From the NCBI GenBank assembly GCA_963834305.1, contig CAWIAX010000004.1, forward strand, positions 186,001 to 250,000: 64,000 nt of DNA, in the 5' to 3' direction. This stretch comes from JACCXG01 sp963834305 (GTDB taxonomy: Bacteria > Acidobacteriota > Vicinamibacteria > Vicinamibacterales > 2-12-FULL-66-21). The notes beneath the pieces were generated by a model. It saw nothing but the letters and a program-made list of their open reading frames with translations, made no database searches and was not told the DNA's origin. The translations under genes and the position numbers were made by a program. Shown here in pieces: positions 24,683 to 33,811 of the stretch (the stretch's first letter is position 1; each line of letters starts with the position of its first letter).

Positions 24683-27526
24683 ATGCACACACGCGCGCTG
24701 GGACTGCTCGTCCCCCTCGTCGTTGCGGCGTTGACCGCCTTGCCGGCGGTGCCCGCCGGACAGGCGCCGGAAGGGGCCCGCCAGGCCGGGTTCGCCGCGG
24801 CGGAGCGCCTGCCCTTCGACTCCGCGGTCACCACCGGGACGCTGCCGAACGGTCTCGAGTACTACATCCGGAAGAACACCCGGCCCGAGAAGCGGGTCAG
24901 CCTGCAGCTGGCGGTCAAGGCGGGCTCGGTGGACGAGGAGAACGACCAGCGCGGCCTCGCGCACTTTCTCGAGCACATGGCCTTCAACGGGACCAGGCGC
25001 TTCAAGCCGGGCGAGCTGATCGCGATGCTCGAGTCCACCGGCACGCGGCTCGGCCCGCACGTCAACGCCTACACCTCGTTCGACGAGACGGTCTACATGT
25101 TCCAGCTCCCGACCGACAAGGAGGGACTGGTCGAGAAGGGGGTCCAGGCGCTGGCGGATTTTGCCGGCGGGATCTCGCTCGACCCGGCCGAAGTGGACAA
25201 GGAACGCGGCGTGGTCATCGAGGAGTGGCGCGGCGGCCTCGGCTCCGGCTCGCGGCTGCGCGACCAGCAGATCCCCGTTCTCTTCTACGAGTCGAAGTAC
25301 GCCGAGCGGCTGCCGATCGGCAAGCCTGACGTGCTGAAGACCTTCAAGCCCGAGCGCCTCCGGGCGTTCTACACGAAATGGTACCGCCCGGATCGGATGG
25401 CGGTCGTCGCGGTTGGCGACATCGAGGTCGCCGAGCTGGAAGCGTTGATCCGCAAGGAGTTCGGCGCCCTGGCGAAGCCATCGACGCCGCCGCCCGACCG
25501 CAACTACACCGTGCCCCTGCAGGACGAGTTCCTCGTGAAGGTCGCCACGGATCCCGAAGCCACGCAGTCCTCGGTCTCGGACATCCGGAAGCGCAAGCGG
25601 GTCGCCGAGGGCACGGTTGCCGGCTACCGCCGCGAGCTGGTACGCCGGCTGGCGTTCCAGATGATGAACGAACGGTTCGACGAGCTGTCGCGCAAGCCCG
25701 ACGCGCAGTTCCTCGATGCCGGTGCCTACGAGAGCGGCCTCAGCCCGACCACCGCCACCGCCGGCATCGGGGTGAGCGTGCAGGAGGGCAAGATCCCGGC
25801 CGGCCTCAGCGCCGCCGTCGTGGAAACCAACCGCGTCGTCCAGCACGGCTTCGGCGAGGCCGAGCTCGACCGCGCGAAGAAGCGGATCACCGCCGCCTAC
25901 GACCGCGCCTACGCCGAGCGCGACAAGACCGAGAGCAGCTCGTACGTGCGGGAATACGTCAGCCACTTCCTCGAGGACGAGCCGAGCCCCGGCATCGCCT
26001 ACGAGCGCGAGCTCGTGCAGTCGCTGCTGCCGGCGATCACCGGGGCGGACGTGAGCGCCGCCGCCCGGGAGCTGTTCGCCGACTCGCACCGCATCATTCT
26101 TGCGGTCTCTCCGGAAAAAGCGGGGCTGGCCGTGCCGACCGAAGCCGAGCTGCGCGCCGCCGTGAAGCGCGCCGAGACCGTCGCCGTCACGGCGTGGAAC
26201 GACGCGGCGGCCACGCGAGAGCTGATGGCGGCGACGCCGGATCCGGGCGTGGTCAAGGAACGCCGGGAGCTGCCGGAGCTCGGCGTGACGGTGGTGCGCT
26301 TCGGCAACGGCGTCGACGCCTGGTTCAAGCCGACGGACTTCAAGAACGACGAGGTGCTGTTCTCGCTGGTGTCGCCGGGCGGCTCGTCGCTGGCGGCGTG
26401 CGACGGCTTCCTCGAAGCCTCGCTCGCGCCGGCGCTGGTCCAGCTGTCCGGCTACGGCGGCCACAGCGCCGTCGATCTGCAGAAGCTGCTGGCGGGCAAG
26501 ACCGTCTCGGCCGGGCCGTCGATGTCGCTGTCGCAGCACGGCATCTCGGCGCGGAGCAACCCCGCGAACATCGACACGGCGCTGCAGCTCATGCACCTCC
26601 AGTTCACCGCGCCGGGCAACGACGCGGACGCGTTTGCGCTGATCAAGAAGAACCTGGAGGCTGCCTACCAGAACCGCGGCAGCGATCCCGACACGGTGTT
26701 CCGCGAGAAAATCGCGGAGATCAACACCAGCAACCACTGCACCTCGCAGCCGATCACCCTCGAGCGGATCGCCAGGCTCGACCGGTCCACGATGGCCGCC
26801 TTCTATAAGGAGCGCTTCGCCAACGCCGCCAACTTCAGCCTCTTCATGGTGGGCGCCTTCAAGGTGGACGACGTGGTGCCGCTGGTGGGGCAGTACATTG
26901 GGTCGCTGCCCTCGACCGGGACCGCCACGGCGAAGTTCCGGGATATCGAGGTGAAGTTTCCCGCCAAGGTGGAGCGCGAGCGGGTGGTCAAGGGGCGTGA
27001 GCCGCGCGCCCGGACGCTCCTGAGCTTTGCGGCGGACCCGCCACTGGAAGAAAACGAGCAGGCCCGCGTCGAGGCGGCCACCGAAGTGCTGGAGATCGCC
27101 CTGCGCGACATCCTGCGCGAGGAGCTCGGCGAGACCTATGGCGTGTCGGTCGGCCTGTCCCAGGCGCTGCCGCAGCGCGGCGCCGGGTCGATCGGGATCA
27201 GCTTCGGCGGCGCCCCCGACAAGATCGACAGCATGGTCGAGCGGGTGATCAAGGAGGTCCAGCGGCTGCAGCAGGAGGGGCCCTCGGCCGACCTGACCGG
27301 CCGCGCCAAGGAAACCGCCCGCCGCTCCTACGAGACCTCGCGGCGCCAGAACGGCTACTGGCTCAGCCGCCTTCAGTCCTCGCGGATTCTCGGCCGCGAC
27401 CCGGCGCTGATCCTGACGCGGGAGGCGCGCATCGATGCCATCACGCCGGAGAACGTGCACGAGATGTTCAAACGGTATTTCCCGATGGATCGGTATACGC
27501 TCGTGACGCTGGCGCCGGAGAAGTGA
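24683..27526 (+). CDS. Exported M16-family zinc metallopeptidase (PqqL/insulinase-like)
   Basis: A 947-residue periplasmic protein with a signal peptide (about the first 26 residues) and two pitrilysin-type halves. The N-terminal catalytic domain carries the inverted zinc motif HFLEH (from H94, within RGLAHFLEHMAFNGTRRF), the downstream glutamate region in ERGVVIEEW, and NAYTSFDETVYMFQLP. The second half (about 490-947) has the inactive-domain fold expected for the family, ending EMFKRYFPMDRYTLVTLAPEK-like. Relatives degrade peptides in the periplasm, including those linked to siderophore or TonB uptake in other bacteria. The gene lies alone between a divergent oxidoreductase and a heptad array. 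Confidence 0.95.
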   Translation: MHTRALGLLVPLVVAALTALPAVPAGQAPEGARQAGFAAAERLPFDSAVTTGTLPNGLEYYIRKNTRPEKRVSLQLAVKAGSVDEENDQRGLAHFLEHMAFNGTRRFKPGELIAMLESTGTRLGPHVNAYTSFDETVYMFQLPTDKEGLVEKGVQALADFAGGISLDPAEVDKERGVVIEEWRGGLGSGSRLRDQQIPVLFYESKYAERLPIGKPDVLKTFKPERLRAFYTKWYRPDRMAVVAVGDIEVAELEALIRKEFGALAKPSTPPPDRNYTVPLQDEFLVKVATDPEATQSSVSDIRKRKRVAEGTVAGYRRELVRRLAFQMMNERFDELSRKPDAQFLDAGAYESGLSPTTATAGIGVSVQEGKIPAGLSAAVVETNRVVQHGFGEAELDRAKKRITAAYDRAYAERDKTESSSYVREYVSHFLEDEPSPGIAYERELVQSLLPAITGADVSAAARELFADSHRIILAVSPEKAGLAVPTEAELRAAVKRAETVAVTAWNDAAATRELMAATPDPGVVKERRELPELGVTVVRFGNGVDAWFKPTDFKNDEVLFSLVSPGGSSLAACDGFLEASLAPALVQLSGYGGHSAVDLQKLLAGKTVSAGPSMSLSQHGISARSNPANIDTALQLMHLQFTAPGNDADAFALIKKNLEAAYQNRGSDPDTVFREKIAEINTSNHCTSQPITLERIARLDRSTMAAFYKERFANAANFSLFMVGAFKVDDVVPLVGQYIGSLPSTGTATAKFRDIEVKFPAKVERERVVKGREPRARTLLSFAADPPLEENEQARVEAATEVLEIALRDILREELGETYGVSVGLSQALPQRGAGSIGISFGGAPDKIDSMVERVIKEVQRLQQEGPSADLTGRAKETARRSYETSRRQNGYWLSRLQSSRILGRDPALILTREARIDAITPENVHEMFKRYFPMDRYTLVTLAPEK

Positions 27527-27563
27527 GGTCCCGGGTCTGGTGAGCTGGCTGTTGGCTTCGATG

Positions 27564-27647
27564 TTGGCAGTTGGGCATTGGGAGTTGGGCATTGGGCATT
27601 GGGAATTGGGCATTGGGCATCGGGAATTGGGCATTGGAAGTTGGCTA
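27564..27647. repeat. Heptad repeat, TTGGGNN family (array A1)
   Basis: Twelve 7-bp units (TTGGGCA, TTGGGAA, TTGGGAG and variants) lie in perfect register. Nine consecutive GGG runs sit exactly 7 nt apart (27573 to 27631), a (GGGN4)n pattern on the coding strand. The array fills the upstream region of the isoaspartyl methyltransferase gene, and its last unit supplies the proposed TTG start codon. Confidence 0.9.
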
Positions 27648-28345
27648 TCGAAGCGAAAGCTCTCGCGCTGGTTGCCGCCTTCGCGGTGGCCTGCGCCGCG
27701 CCTATGGGGCAGACCGGCGACGAACGCCTGACCGCGGACCGCCAGCGGATGGTGGACGAGCAGATCGCGGCGCGGGGCATCCGCGACGCGCGCGTGCTCG
27801 ACGCCATGCGCCGTGTGCCGCGCCATCTGTTCGTGCCCGAGTCCGCGCGGGCGTCCGCCTACCTCGACTACCCGCTCTCCATCGGCTTCAACCAGACCAT
27901 CTCGCAGCCCTACATCGTCGCCTTCATGAGCGAGGCGCTCGACGTCGAGGCGGGCCACCGGGTGCTCGAAATCGGGACCGGTTCCGGCTACCAGGCCGCC
28001 GTGCTCGGCGAGCTGGCGGGGGAGGTCTACACCATCGAGATCGTCGAGCCGCTGGCCGAGCGGGCGCGGGCCACGCTGGCCGAACAGGGCTACCGGAACG
28101 TGCACGTGCGTGCCGGCAACGGGTATCTCGGATGGCCGGAAGAGGCGCCGTTCGATCGCATCATCGTCACGGCCGCGCCCGAGACGATCCCGCCGGCGCT
28201 GGTCGAGCAGCTCAAGATGGACGGCATCCTCGCGATCCCGGTCGGGGTGGGCGAGCAGGTCCTGCAGGTGCTTCGCCGCACGCCGTCGGGCATGACCGTC
28301 CTGAAGACCCTGCCGGTCAGGTTCGTGCCGATGACCGGTAAATAG
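27641..28345 (+). CDS. pcm: Exported protein-L-isoaspartate O-methyltransferase
   Basis: A SAM-dependent methyltransferase that repairs isoaspartyl residues. The catalytic-domain motifs are complete: GFNQTISQPYIVAFM, the SAM motif I VLEIGTGSGYQAAVL, the acidic YTIEIV and the C-terminal GGxx-like IPVGVGEQVLQVL. Compared with cytosolic Pcm it has an added N-terminal hydrophobic segment (ALALVAAFAVACAAP), which looks like a signal peptide or lipobox, so the enzyme may act in the periplasm. The start is uncertain. The only in-frame start giving the full signal sequence is TTG 27641, which is part of the heptad array; ATG 27704 would give a cytosolic form but has no ribosome-binding site. The frame is also open through the repeats upstream. 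Confidence 0.84.
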   Translation: MAIEAKALALVAAFAVACAAPMGQTGDERLTADRQRMVDEQIAARGIRDARVLDAMRRVPRHLFVPESARASAYLDYPLSIGFNQTISQPYIVAFMSEALDVEAGHRVLEIGTGSGYQAAVLGELAGEVYTIEIVEPLAERARATLAEQGYRNVHVRAGNGYLGWPEEAPFDRIIVTAAPETIPPALVEQLKMDGILAIPVGVGEQVLQVLRRTPSGMTVLKTLPVRFVPMTGK

Positions 28346-28350
28346 GAGTC

Positions 28351-28635
28351 GTGCCGCCGCATCACAACGTGTACGTGGTGTACCTGCGCAACCCGAGGGG
28401 AGACGGGAAGGCCGGCTTCTACGTGGGGATGACCGGGCTGACGCCCGAGGAGCGCTTTGCCAATCACAAGGCGGGGATCAAGGCTGCTTCGGTCGTGCGC
28501 CGGTTCGGCGTCAGGCTCGTGCCGGTGCTCTACGAGCACCTGAATCCGATGCCGTATGAGGAGGCGCTGCGCATGGAGGCGCAGCTCGCCGAGGAGCTGC
28601 GCGCCCGGGGGTTCCAGATCTTCGGCGGGCACTAG
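28351..28635 (+). CDS. GIY-YIG-like small protein
   Basis: A 94-residue protein with the core of a GIY-YIG endonuclease domain: VYVVYL (residues 7-12) in place of GIY, FYVGMTG (22-28) in place of YIG, then an arginine/histidine helix ERFANHKAGIK and a C-terminal acidic segment with E in MPYEEALRMEAQLAEEL. Small stand-alone members of this superfamily act in DNA repair or have unknown roles. GTG 28351 is preceded by AGGAG two bases upstream and lies 5 bp after the methyltransferase stop, so the two genes are probably co-transcribed. The missing glycine of GIY makes nuclease activity uncertain. Confidence 0.82.
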   Translation: MPPHHNVYVVYLRNPRGDGKAGFYVGMTGLTPEERFANHKAGIKAASVVRRFGVRLVPVLYEHLNPMPYEEALRMEAQLAEELRARGFQIFGGH

Positions 28636-28793
28636 CGGCTCCTCGCGCCCGCCGGGACGGGGAGCCGGGCACCATCGAGGGGCTCTCGGCCGATGGGTCG
28701 CATCCGGTCCAGCGGGGTGTACAGCATGGGTCGAAGCTCCGGGAAACTCCGGCCGCTGAAAATCACGCGTGACAGGTGCACAATTCCAGGGAC

Positions 28794-29906
28794 ATGGTGA
28801 CCGCGCTGCTCGCGCCAGTCTTGCTGTTCCATCTGTCGGTGGCCTGGACGCAGGGGCCGAGGGCGGCCGCTGATCTGGTCGCTCGCGCCACGGCGCTCGA
28901 GGCGGAGGGCAACCCGTCGGCCGCCCTGGCCCTGTTGTGGGAGGCGGCGGGCGCGGCGCCGCAGGATGCGGACGTGGAGAACCGGCTCGGCGAAGCGCTG
29001 GACCGGCTCGGCGCCCTCGACGCGGCGATCGGGGCGTTCCGGCGCGCCGTCGCTCTCCGTCCGGGCTTCCACCGGGCGGCCAGGAACCTGATCCTGGCTC
29101 TCGGGAAGAATGGGAAAGGGCCGGAGGCTGTCGAGCGGGCGCGGGCGCTCGCCGACGCGGCTCCCGGCGATCCCGAGGCCGTGTTCACCCTCGGGCTGGC
29201 GCTCGCCGAGCAGGACGTCGAGCTGGCGGTCCTGACGTTTCGGCGCGTGCTGTCGCTGGCCCCGCGCCACACGCTGGCCCGTTACAACCTGGCCCTGGTG
29301 CTGAAGCGCGTGGATCGACTGGCGGAGGCGGTGCAGGAGCTGGAGCGCGCCATCGCGATCGAGCCCCGTCCGGAGCCGTACTACACGCTCGGCGTGATCT
29401 TCTGGCATCAGGGGCTGCACGACCGGGCCATCCGGGCGCTGCGCGCCGCCATCGGGCTCGACGCCGGCTACGCCGACGCCCACTACACCCTGGGCGCGGT
29501 GCTGCACGCGCGCGGCGACGATGCCGCCGCCGCCGTTGCCCTCCGTCGCGCGGTCGCGATCCGGCCCGAGCCCGGCGCGCACTACACCCTGGGGCGCGTC
29601 CTGCAGGCGAGCGGCGATGCGGCGGCGGCGCGCACCCACCTCGCGGAAGCCGACCGCCTGCGGCGCCGGGCGGCGCAGGAACACGAGGCCCGGGTCTGGA
29701 CGTCCGTCGGCGTGCAGAAACTCGAGGCGCACGACTTCCTCGGCGCCCTCGATCAGTTCCGGCGCGCCACGACCGTCCTTCCCGAGTACGCCCCGGCGCA
29801 CTACCAGATGGGTCGTGCGCTACAGCAGCTGGGCGAGCACGAGGCCGCCCGCTCGGCCTTCAGCCGCGCCCAGCACCTGAACCCGGCCTTGGTGCCGCCT
29901 CGATAA
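28794..29906 (+). CDS. Exported TPR-repeat protein
   Basis: A 370-residue protein with a short hydrophobic signal at the N-terminus (LLAPVLLFHLSVAWTQG) and about nine tetratricopeptide repeats filling the rest, for example AAIGAFRRAVALRPGFHRAA, AIRALRAAIGLDAGYADAHY and ALDQFRRATTVLPEYAPAHY. TPRs mediate protein-protein contact; no enzymatic domain is attached. ATG 28794 is preferred over the GTG at 28776 because it begins directly before the signal sequence and has a weak AGGG about 4 bases upstream. No partner is evident from the context. The 3' end is followed within 6 bp by a heptad array. Confidence 0.87.
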   Translation: MVTALLAPVLLFHLSVAWTQGPRAAADLVARATALEAEGNPSAALALLWEAAGAAPQDADVENRLGEALDRLGALDAAIGAFRRAVALRPGFHRAARNLILALGKNGKGPEAVERARALADAAPGDPEAVFTLGLALAEQDVELAVLTFRRVLSLAPRHTLARYNLALVLKRVDRLAEAVQELERAIAIEPRPEPYYTLGVIFWHQGLHDRAIRALRAAIGLDAGYADAHYTLGAVLHARGDDAAAAVALRRAVAIRPEPGAHYTLGRVLQASGDAAAARTHLAEADRLRRRAAQEHEARVWTSVGVQKLEAHDFLGALDQFRRATTVLPEYAPAHYQMGRALQQLGEHEAARSAFSRAQHLNPALVPPR

Positions 29907-29911
29907 CACAA

Positions 29912-29981
29912 TTCCCAAGTCCCAAGTCCCAAGTCCCAAGTCCCAAGTCCCAACGCCCAACTCCCAAGTCCCAACTCCCAA
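29912..29981. repeat. Heptad repeat, TTGGGNN family (array A2)
   Basis: Ten uninterrupted 7-bp units (TCCCAAG type on the plus strand) with ten CCC runs at exact 7-nt spacing, so the minus strand reads (GGGN4)n. The array begins 6 bp after the TPR gene stop. Together with array C1 it fills most of the 283-bp gap before the TonB receptor gene. Confidence 0.9.
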
Positions 29982-30040
29982 GGACGCCACCGCGGCCAGC
30001 TCAGGCATGAGACAGGAGGGCGTCCTGGGAGTTGGGCCTT

Positions 30041-30075
30041 CGCCCTTCGCCCTTCGCCCTTTGCCCTCTGCCCTT
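30041..30075. repeat. Heptad repeat, AAGGGCN family (array C1)
   Basis: Five 7-bp units (CGCCCTT, TGCCCTC, TGCCCTT on the plus strand) with CCC runs every 7 nt. G-rich strand is the minus strand. The rest of the gap to 30189 holds a TATAAC hexamer at 30120-30125 and a short CGCTTT/AAAGCG dyad (30132-30149), which may be the receptor promoter region. Confidence 0.8.
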
Positions 30076-30189
30076 GGCGCCCATGGGTTCCCCCGTTCCC
30101 CAGCTCCCCCGTTCCGATGTATAACCATTACCGCTTTCGCCTCAAAGCGAAGTTACCAGGGAACATCACAGAGTTCCGCGGGAGGGACG

Positions 30190-33100
30190 ATGATTAGAAG
30201 ACAGTCGGGGTCCGGCTTGTTGGCGGCAGCGTTGATGCTGCTCGCAACGGCTGGCGGAGCGGCGGCCCAGGAGTTCCGGGCCACCGTCAGGGGGCAGGTC
30301 GTCGATTCGAGCCAGGGCGCCGTGCCCGGGACGACGGTTACGGTCCGCAATCAGGAAACCAACGAAGTGGCCACGGCCACCACCAACCAGGAAGGCAGCT
30401 ACACCATTCCCTTCCTGCGTCCCGGGACTCTACACCCTGACGGCCGAGCTGGCAGGGCTTCCAGAAATACACCCGCACCGACATGCGGCTTCAGGTCGGC
30501 CAGACCGCCGAAATCAACGTGCACGCTGTCGGTGGACGGCCTCACCGAGCAGGTCACCGTCGTGTCCGAGGCCCCGCTCCTCGAGACCAGCCGCGCCGAC
30601 CGCGGCACCGTCATCGACAGCGCCCGCATCGCCGAGCTGCCGCTGCAGTCGCGCAGCCCGATGGCGCTCGCCGTCCTCGTCGCCGGCGTCAACTACAACG
30701 CCCAGGCCATCTACCTCCGGCCGTTCGACAACGGCGCGCTCGCCAACTGGTCGATGAACGGCGGCGCGACCAGCAACAACGAGTTCCTGCTCGACGGCGC
30801 CCCGAACAACGCCAACCAGGGGGGCAACAACATCGCCTACGTGCCGCCGGCGGAAGCGGTGCAGGAGATGAAGATCTCCACCAACTCGTACGACGCGCAA
30901 TACGGCCGCACCGCCGGCGGCGTCGTCAACATGTCGCTGAAGTCGGGCACCAACTCGTTCCACGGCGTGGTCTACGACTTCATGCGCCGCAAGGCGCTCG
31001 CCGCCAACTCGTTCCTGCTCAACTCGCGCAACTCGCCGAAGACCGACCAGTACATCGATCAGTACGGGTTCAGCGTCGACGGACCGATCTGGAAGAACAA
31101 GACGTTCTTCCTGTTCACGGGCGAGAAGTACCGGGAAGGCACGCCCGCCCCGCTGTTCAGCACGGTGCCGACCCCGGCGTTCAAGAACGGCGATTTCAGC
31201 GGCCTGGTGGATGCCTCGGGCCGCCTGATCACCATCTACGATCCGGCGACCGGCCGCGATGTCAACGGCGTCTGGACGCGCGATCCGTTCCCGGGCAACA
31301 GGATCCCGGCCGAATCGCATCAATCGCGCCACGGCGCGGGCGATCATGAGCTACTACCCGGACCCGAACAACAACGACCCGGCGGTGGCGCCGTGGCAGC
31401 GGAACCTGGAGTGGGCCGATCACTTCAACAAGGACCTGTTCTGGAACTGGGTCGGCAAGGTCGACCACAACTTCGGCGCCAACGACCGGGTCTTCTTCCG
31501 CTGGGCGGAGAACGAGCGGAACGAGATCGGCAACCGGGCGTACGCCATCCGCAGCGGTCCCGCCCAGGACGGCCAGCTGCCGCTCATCCGGGCCAACCGC
31601 GCGATGGTCGGCGACTGGGTGCACATCTTCGGTCCCGGCACCGTCTTCAACCTGCGCGGCGGCTACACCTACTTCCTGGAATGGAGCCAGTCCACAGACG
31701 CGTTCAACTTCGATGCGACCGAGTTCTGGCCTTCCAGCCTGGTCGATCAGCTGCCCAGCAAGCCGCTCGGCGGCCTGTTCCCGCGCGTCGAGATCGATCA
31801 GTTCGAGGAGCTGTCGCGCGGCACCAGCCCCGAACCGGAACCGGAACTGGTCGCTGCAGCCGAACGTGTCGCTGACCCGCGGCGCGCACAACATCCGCAG
31901 CGGCCTCGACATGCGGTGGACCAACGTCCACAACGAGAACTACAACAACTCCGGCGGCCTGGTGCAGTTCAACCGCGACTTCACGCGCAGCACGCTCAAC
32001 AGCACCAGCGAGCTCGAGGGCAACGCCTTCGCCTCGTTCCTGCTCGGCGCGCCGAGCGGCGGCCAGGTGGACGTCAACCCGACGCCGCACTACAAGTGGT
32101 TCTTCGCGGCGCCCTGGATCCAGGACGACTGGCGCGTCAGCAACAAGTTGACGGTGAACCTCGGCTTCCGCTGGGACGTCAACGGCTCGGTGACGGAAGA
32201 GAACAACATGTTGAACTACGCGTTCGACCCGACCCTCGTCAACCCGGTGTCGGCGCGCGTCGGTCAGCAGGTGCTGGGTGGCATCCGGTTCGCCGGCGTG
32301 GACGGCGCCCCGGACCGGCCCTGGAAGCTGGACAAGAACAACTACCAGTTCCGGGTCGGCACGGCGTATTCGATCAACGAGAAGACCGTGTTCCGCGCCG
32401 GCTACGGCAAGTACTTCCTCAACCCGACGGGTCAGGGCAACAACGCCGGCTTCAGCCAGACGACGAGCCTGATCTCGTCGAACGACGGCGGCCGTACGCC
32501 GACCTACTCGCTGTCCAATCCCTGGCCCAGCGGGATCGTGCAGCCGCCGGGAAGCTCGCTGGGGGCGCTCACGTTCCTCGGCCGGGGTCCGAACTTCTCG
32601 AATCCGGACTTCGTGGTGCCGAACGTCCACCAGTTCTCCGCGGGCATCCAGCGCGAGCTGCCGTGGCGCATCTCGCTCGAGATGACCTACGCGGGCAGCC
32701 GCAGCTACGACATCGAAGTCAACATCAACGGCCTTCAACGAACCGTCGGCCGCCTTCCAGGCCCAGTGCGACGTCACCCAGGGCGGCAGCCGCAGCTTCT
32801 GCGATCAGCAGCTGCCGAATCCGTTCTTCGGGGTCGCCGGATTCGAGGGCACGAGGCGCTTCACGAACCCGACGCTGTCGCGTTTCGAGCTCAACCGCCC
32901 GTTCCCGGCGTTCACCGGCATCACCCGCAACCAGCTCAACATCGGCAAGCTGACCTACGACTCGGCGCAGTTCGTCGCGAACAAGCGCTGGGCGAAGGGG
33001 GTCACCATCAACGCCAGCTACACGTGGGTGCCGCGCTGGACCGAGGTCGGCGGCTACGTGGACGCGGTCTCGGGCCAGCTGAACGAGGGGCCGTACTTCT

Positions 33101-33715
33101 CGCAGCGCAAGCACCGCATCACCGCCTCCGGCGTGTGGGAACTGCCCTGGTTCCGCAACGAGCGCAGCATCGCCGGATATCTCCTCGGCGGCTGGTCGAT
33201 GGCGCCGATGCTGGTCTTCCAGTCCGGCCAGCCGTGGGACATGCCCGGGAACGTCGATCTGGCGCCGGGCGTCAGCCTCGACGAGATCGCGCTGCGCAGG
33301 CAAGAAGGATGGGCAGTTCATCTACGGCGTCAAGCCGTGCATCGGCCAGCGTCAGCGAGACGGCACGTATACGATCTGCTGTCGGTCTCGACGGCGTACG
33401 GCTGCACCGAGCCCTACTTCCTCATCCGCGAGGCCTTCCAGCGCCGCACCGCGATGACTTCCGCTACGACGAGTTCCGCCGCCCGTCGCTCTGGCAGGTG
33501 GACGTGAACTTCGCGAAGACGACGCCGATCACCGAGTCGCATCCGGCTGCAGGTGCGTCTCGAGGCGTTCAACCTCTTCAACAGCCCGATGTACGACGAG
33601 CGTCAGTACAATCAGACGCACGTCGTCGGCGGACTTCGGCCGCATCAACCGGAACACCACCGGCCAGTCGAACTTCCAGCGGTTCGTCCAGCTGGGATTC
33701 CGGCTGATTTTCTAA
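30190..33715 (+). CDS. TonB-dependent receptor, Oar-like with CarboxypepD_reg domain (frame interrupted by insertions)
   Basis: Outer-membrane receptor of about 1,170 residues. Signal peptide (LMLLATAGGAAAQ), a carboxypeptidase-regulatory-like domain (VRGQVVDSSQGAVPGTTVTV, about 30-115), a plug (DNGALANWSMNGGATSNNEF, then AQYGRTAGGVVNMSLKSGTN) and a long beta-barrel ending in the terminal aromatic residue (VQLGFRLIF then TAA at 33713). These receptors import oligosaccharides or other large nutrients and are abundant in Acidobacteriota. Start ATG 30190 has GGGAGGGAC upstream. The frame is broken at about 11 places (near 30425, 30456, 30522, 31312, 31829, 32731, 33299, 33370, 33457, 33545, 33631), all explained by extra bases, about 13 in total. 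Reading across them restores a continuous family-like protein. Confidence 0.88.
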
Positions 33716-33729
33716 CTTCTAACCAGACG

Positions 33730-33759
33730 CACGGCAGGGGCCCGCGGGCCCCTGCCGTG
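33730..33759. terminator. 30-nt perfect palindrome terminator
   Basis: A 30-base perfect palindrome (CACGGCAGGGGCCCG and its complement) begins 14 bp after the receptor stop and is followed by GTTTTC on the plus strand. This is the most classical rho-independent terminator in the window and supports the receptor stop at 33713-33715. Confidence 0.85.
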
Positions 33760-33811
33760 GTTTTCCCGTCCCGGCCGCCGGTTCTTTCCCATCCTCCGGC
33801 ACAATACCCAG

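Noticed and set aside
28636..28793. CGGCTCC/GGAGCCG inverted repeat after the GIY-YIG gene as a terminator
   Set aside because: The loop is 18 nt and the stem only 7 bp; evidence is too weak to list.
30190..33715. TonB receptor frame breaks as phase variation
   Set aside because: The extra bases are scattered over 3.2 kb, not at one repeat tract, and occur also in unrelated genes; error is simpler.
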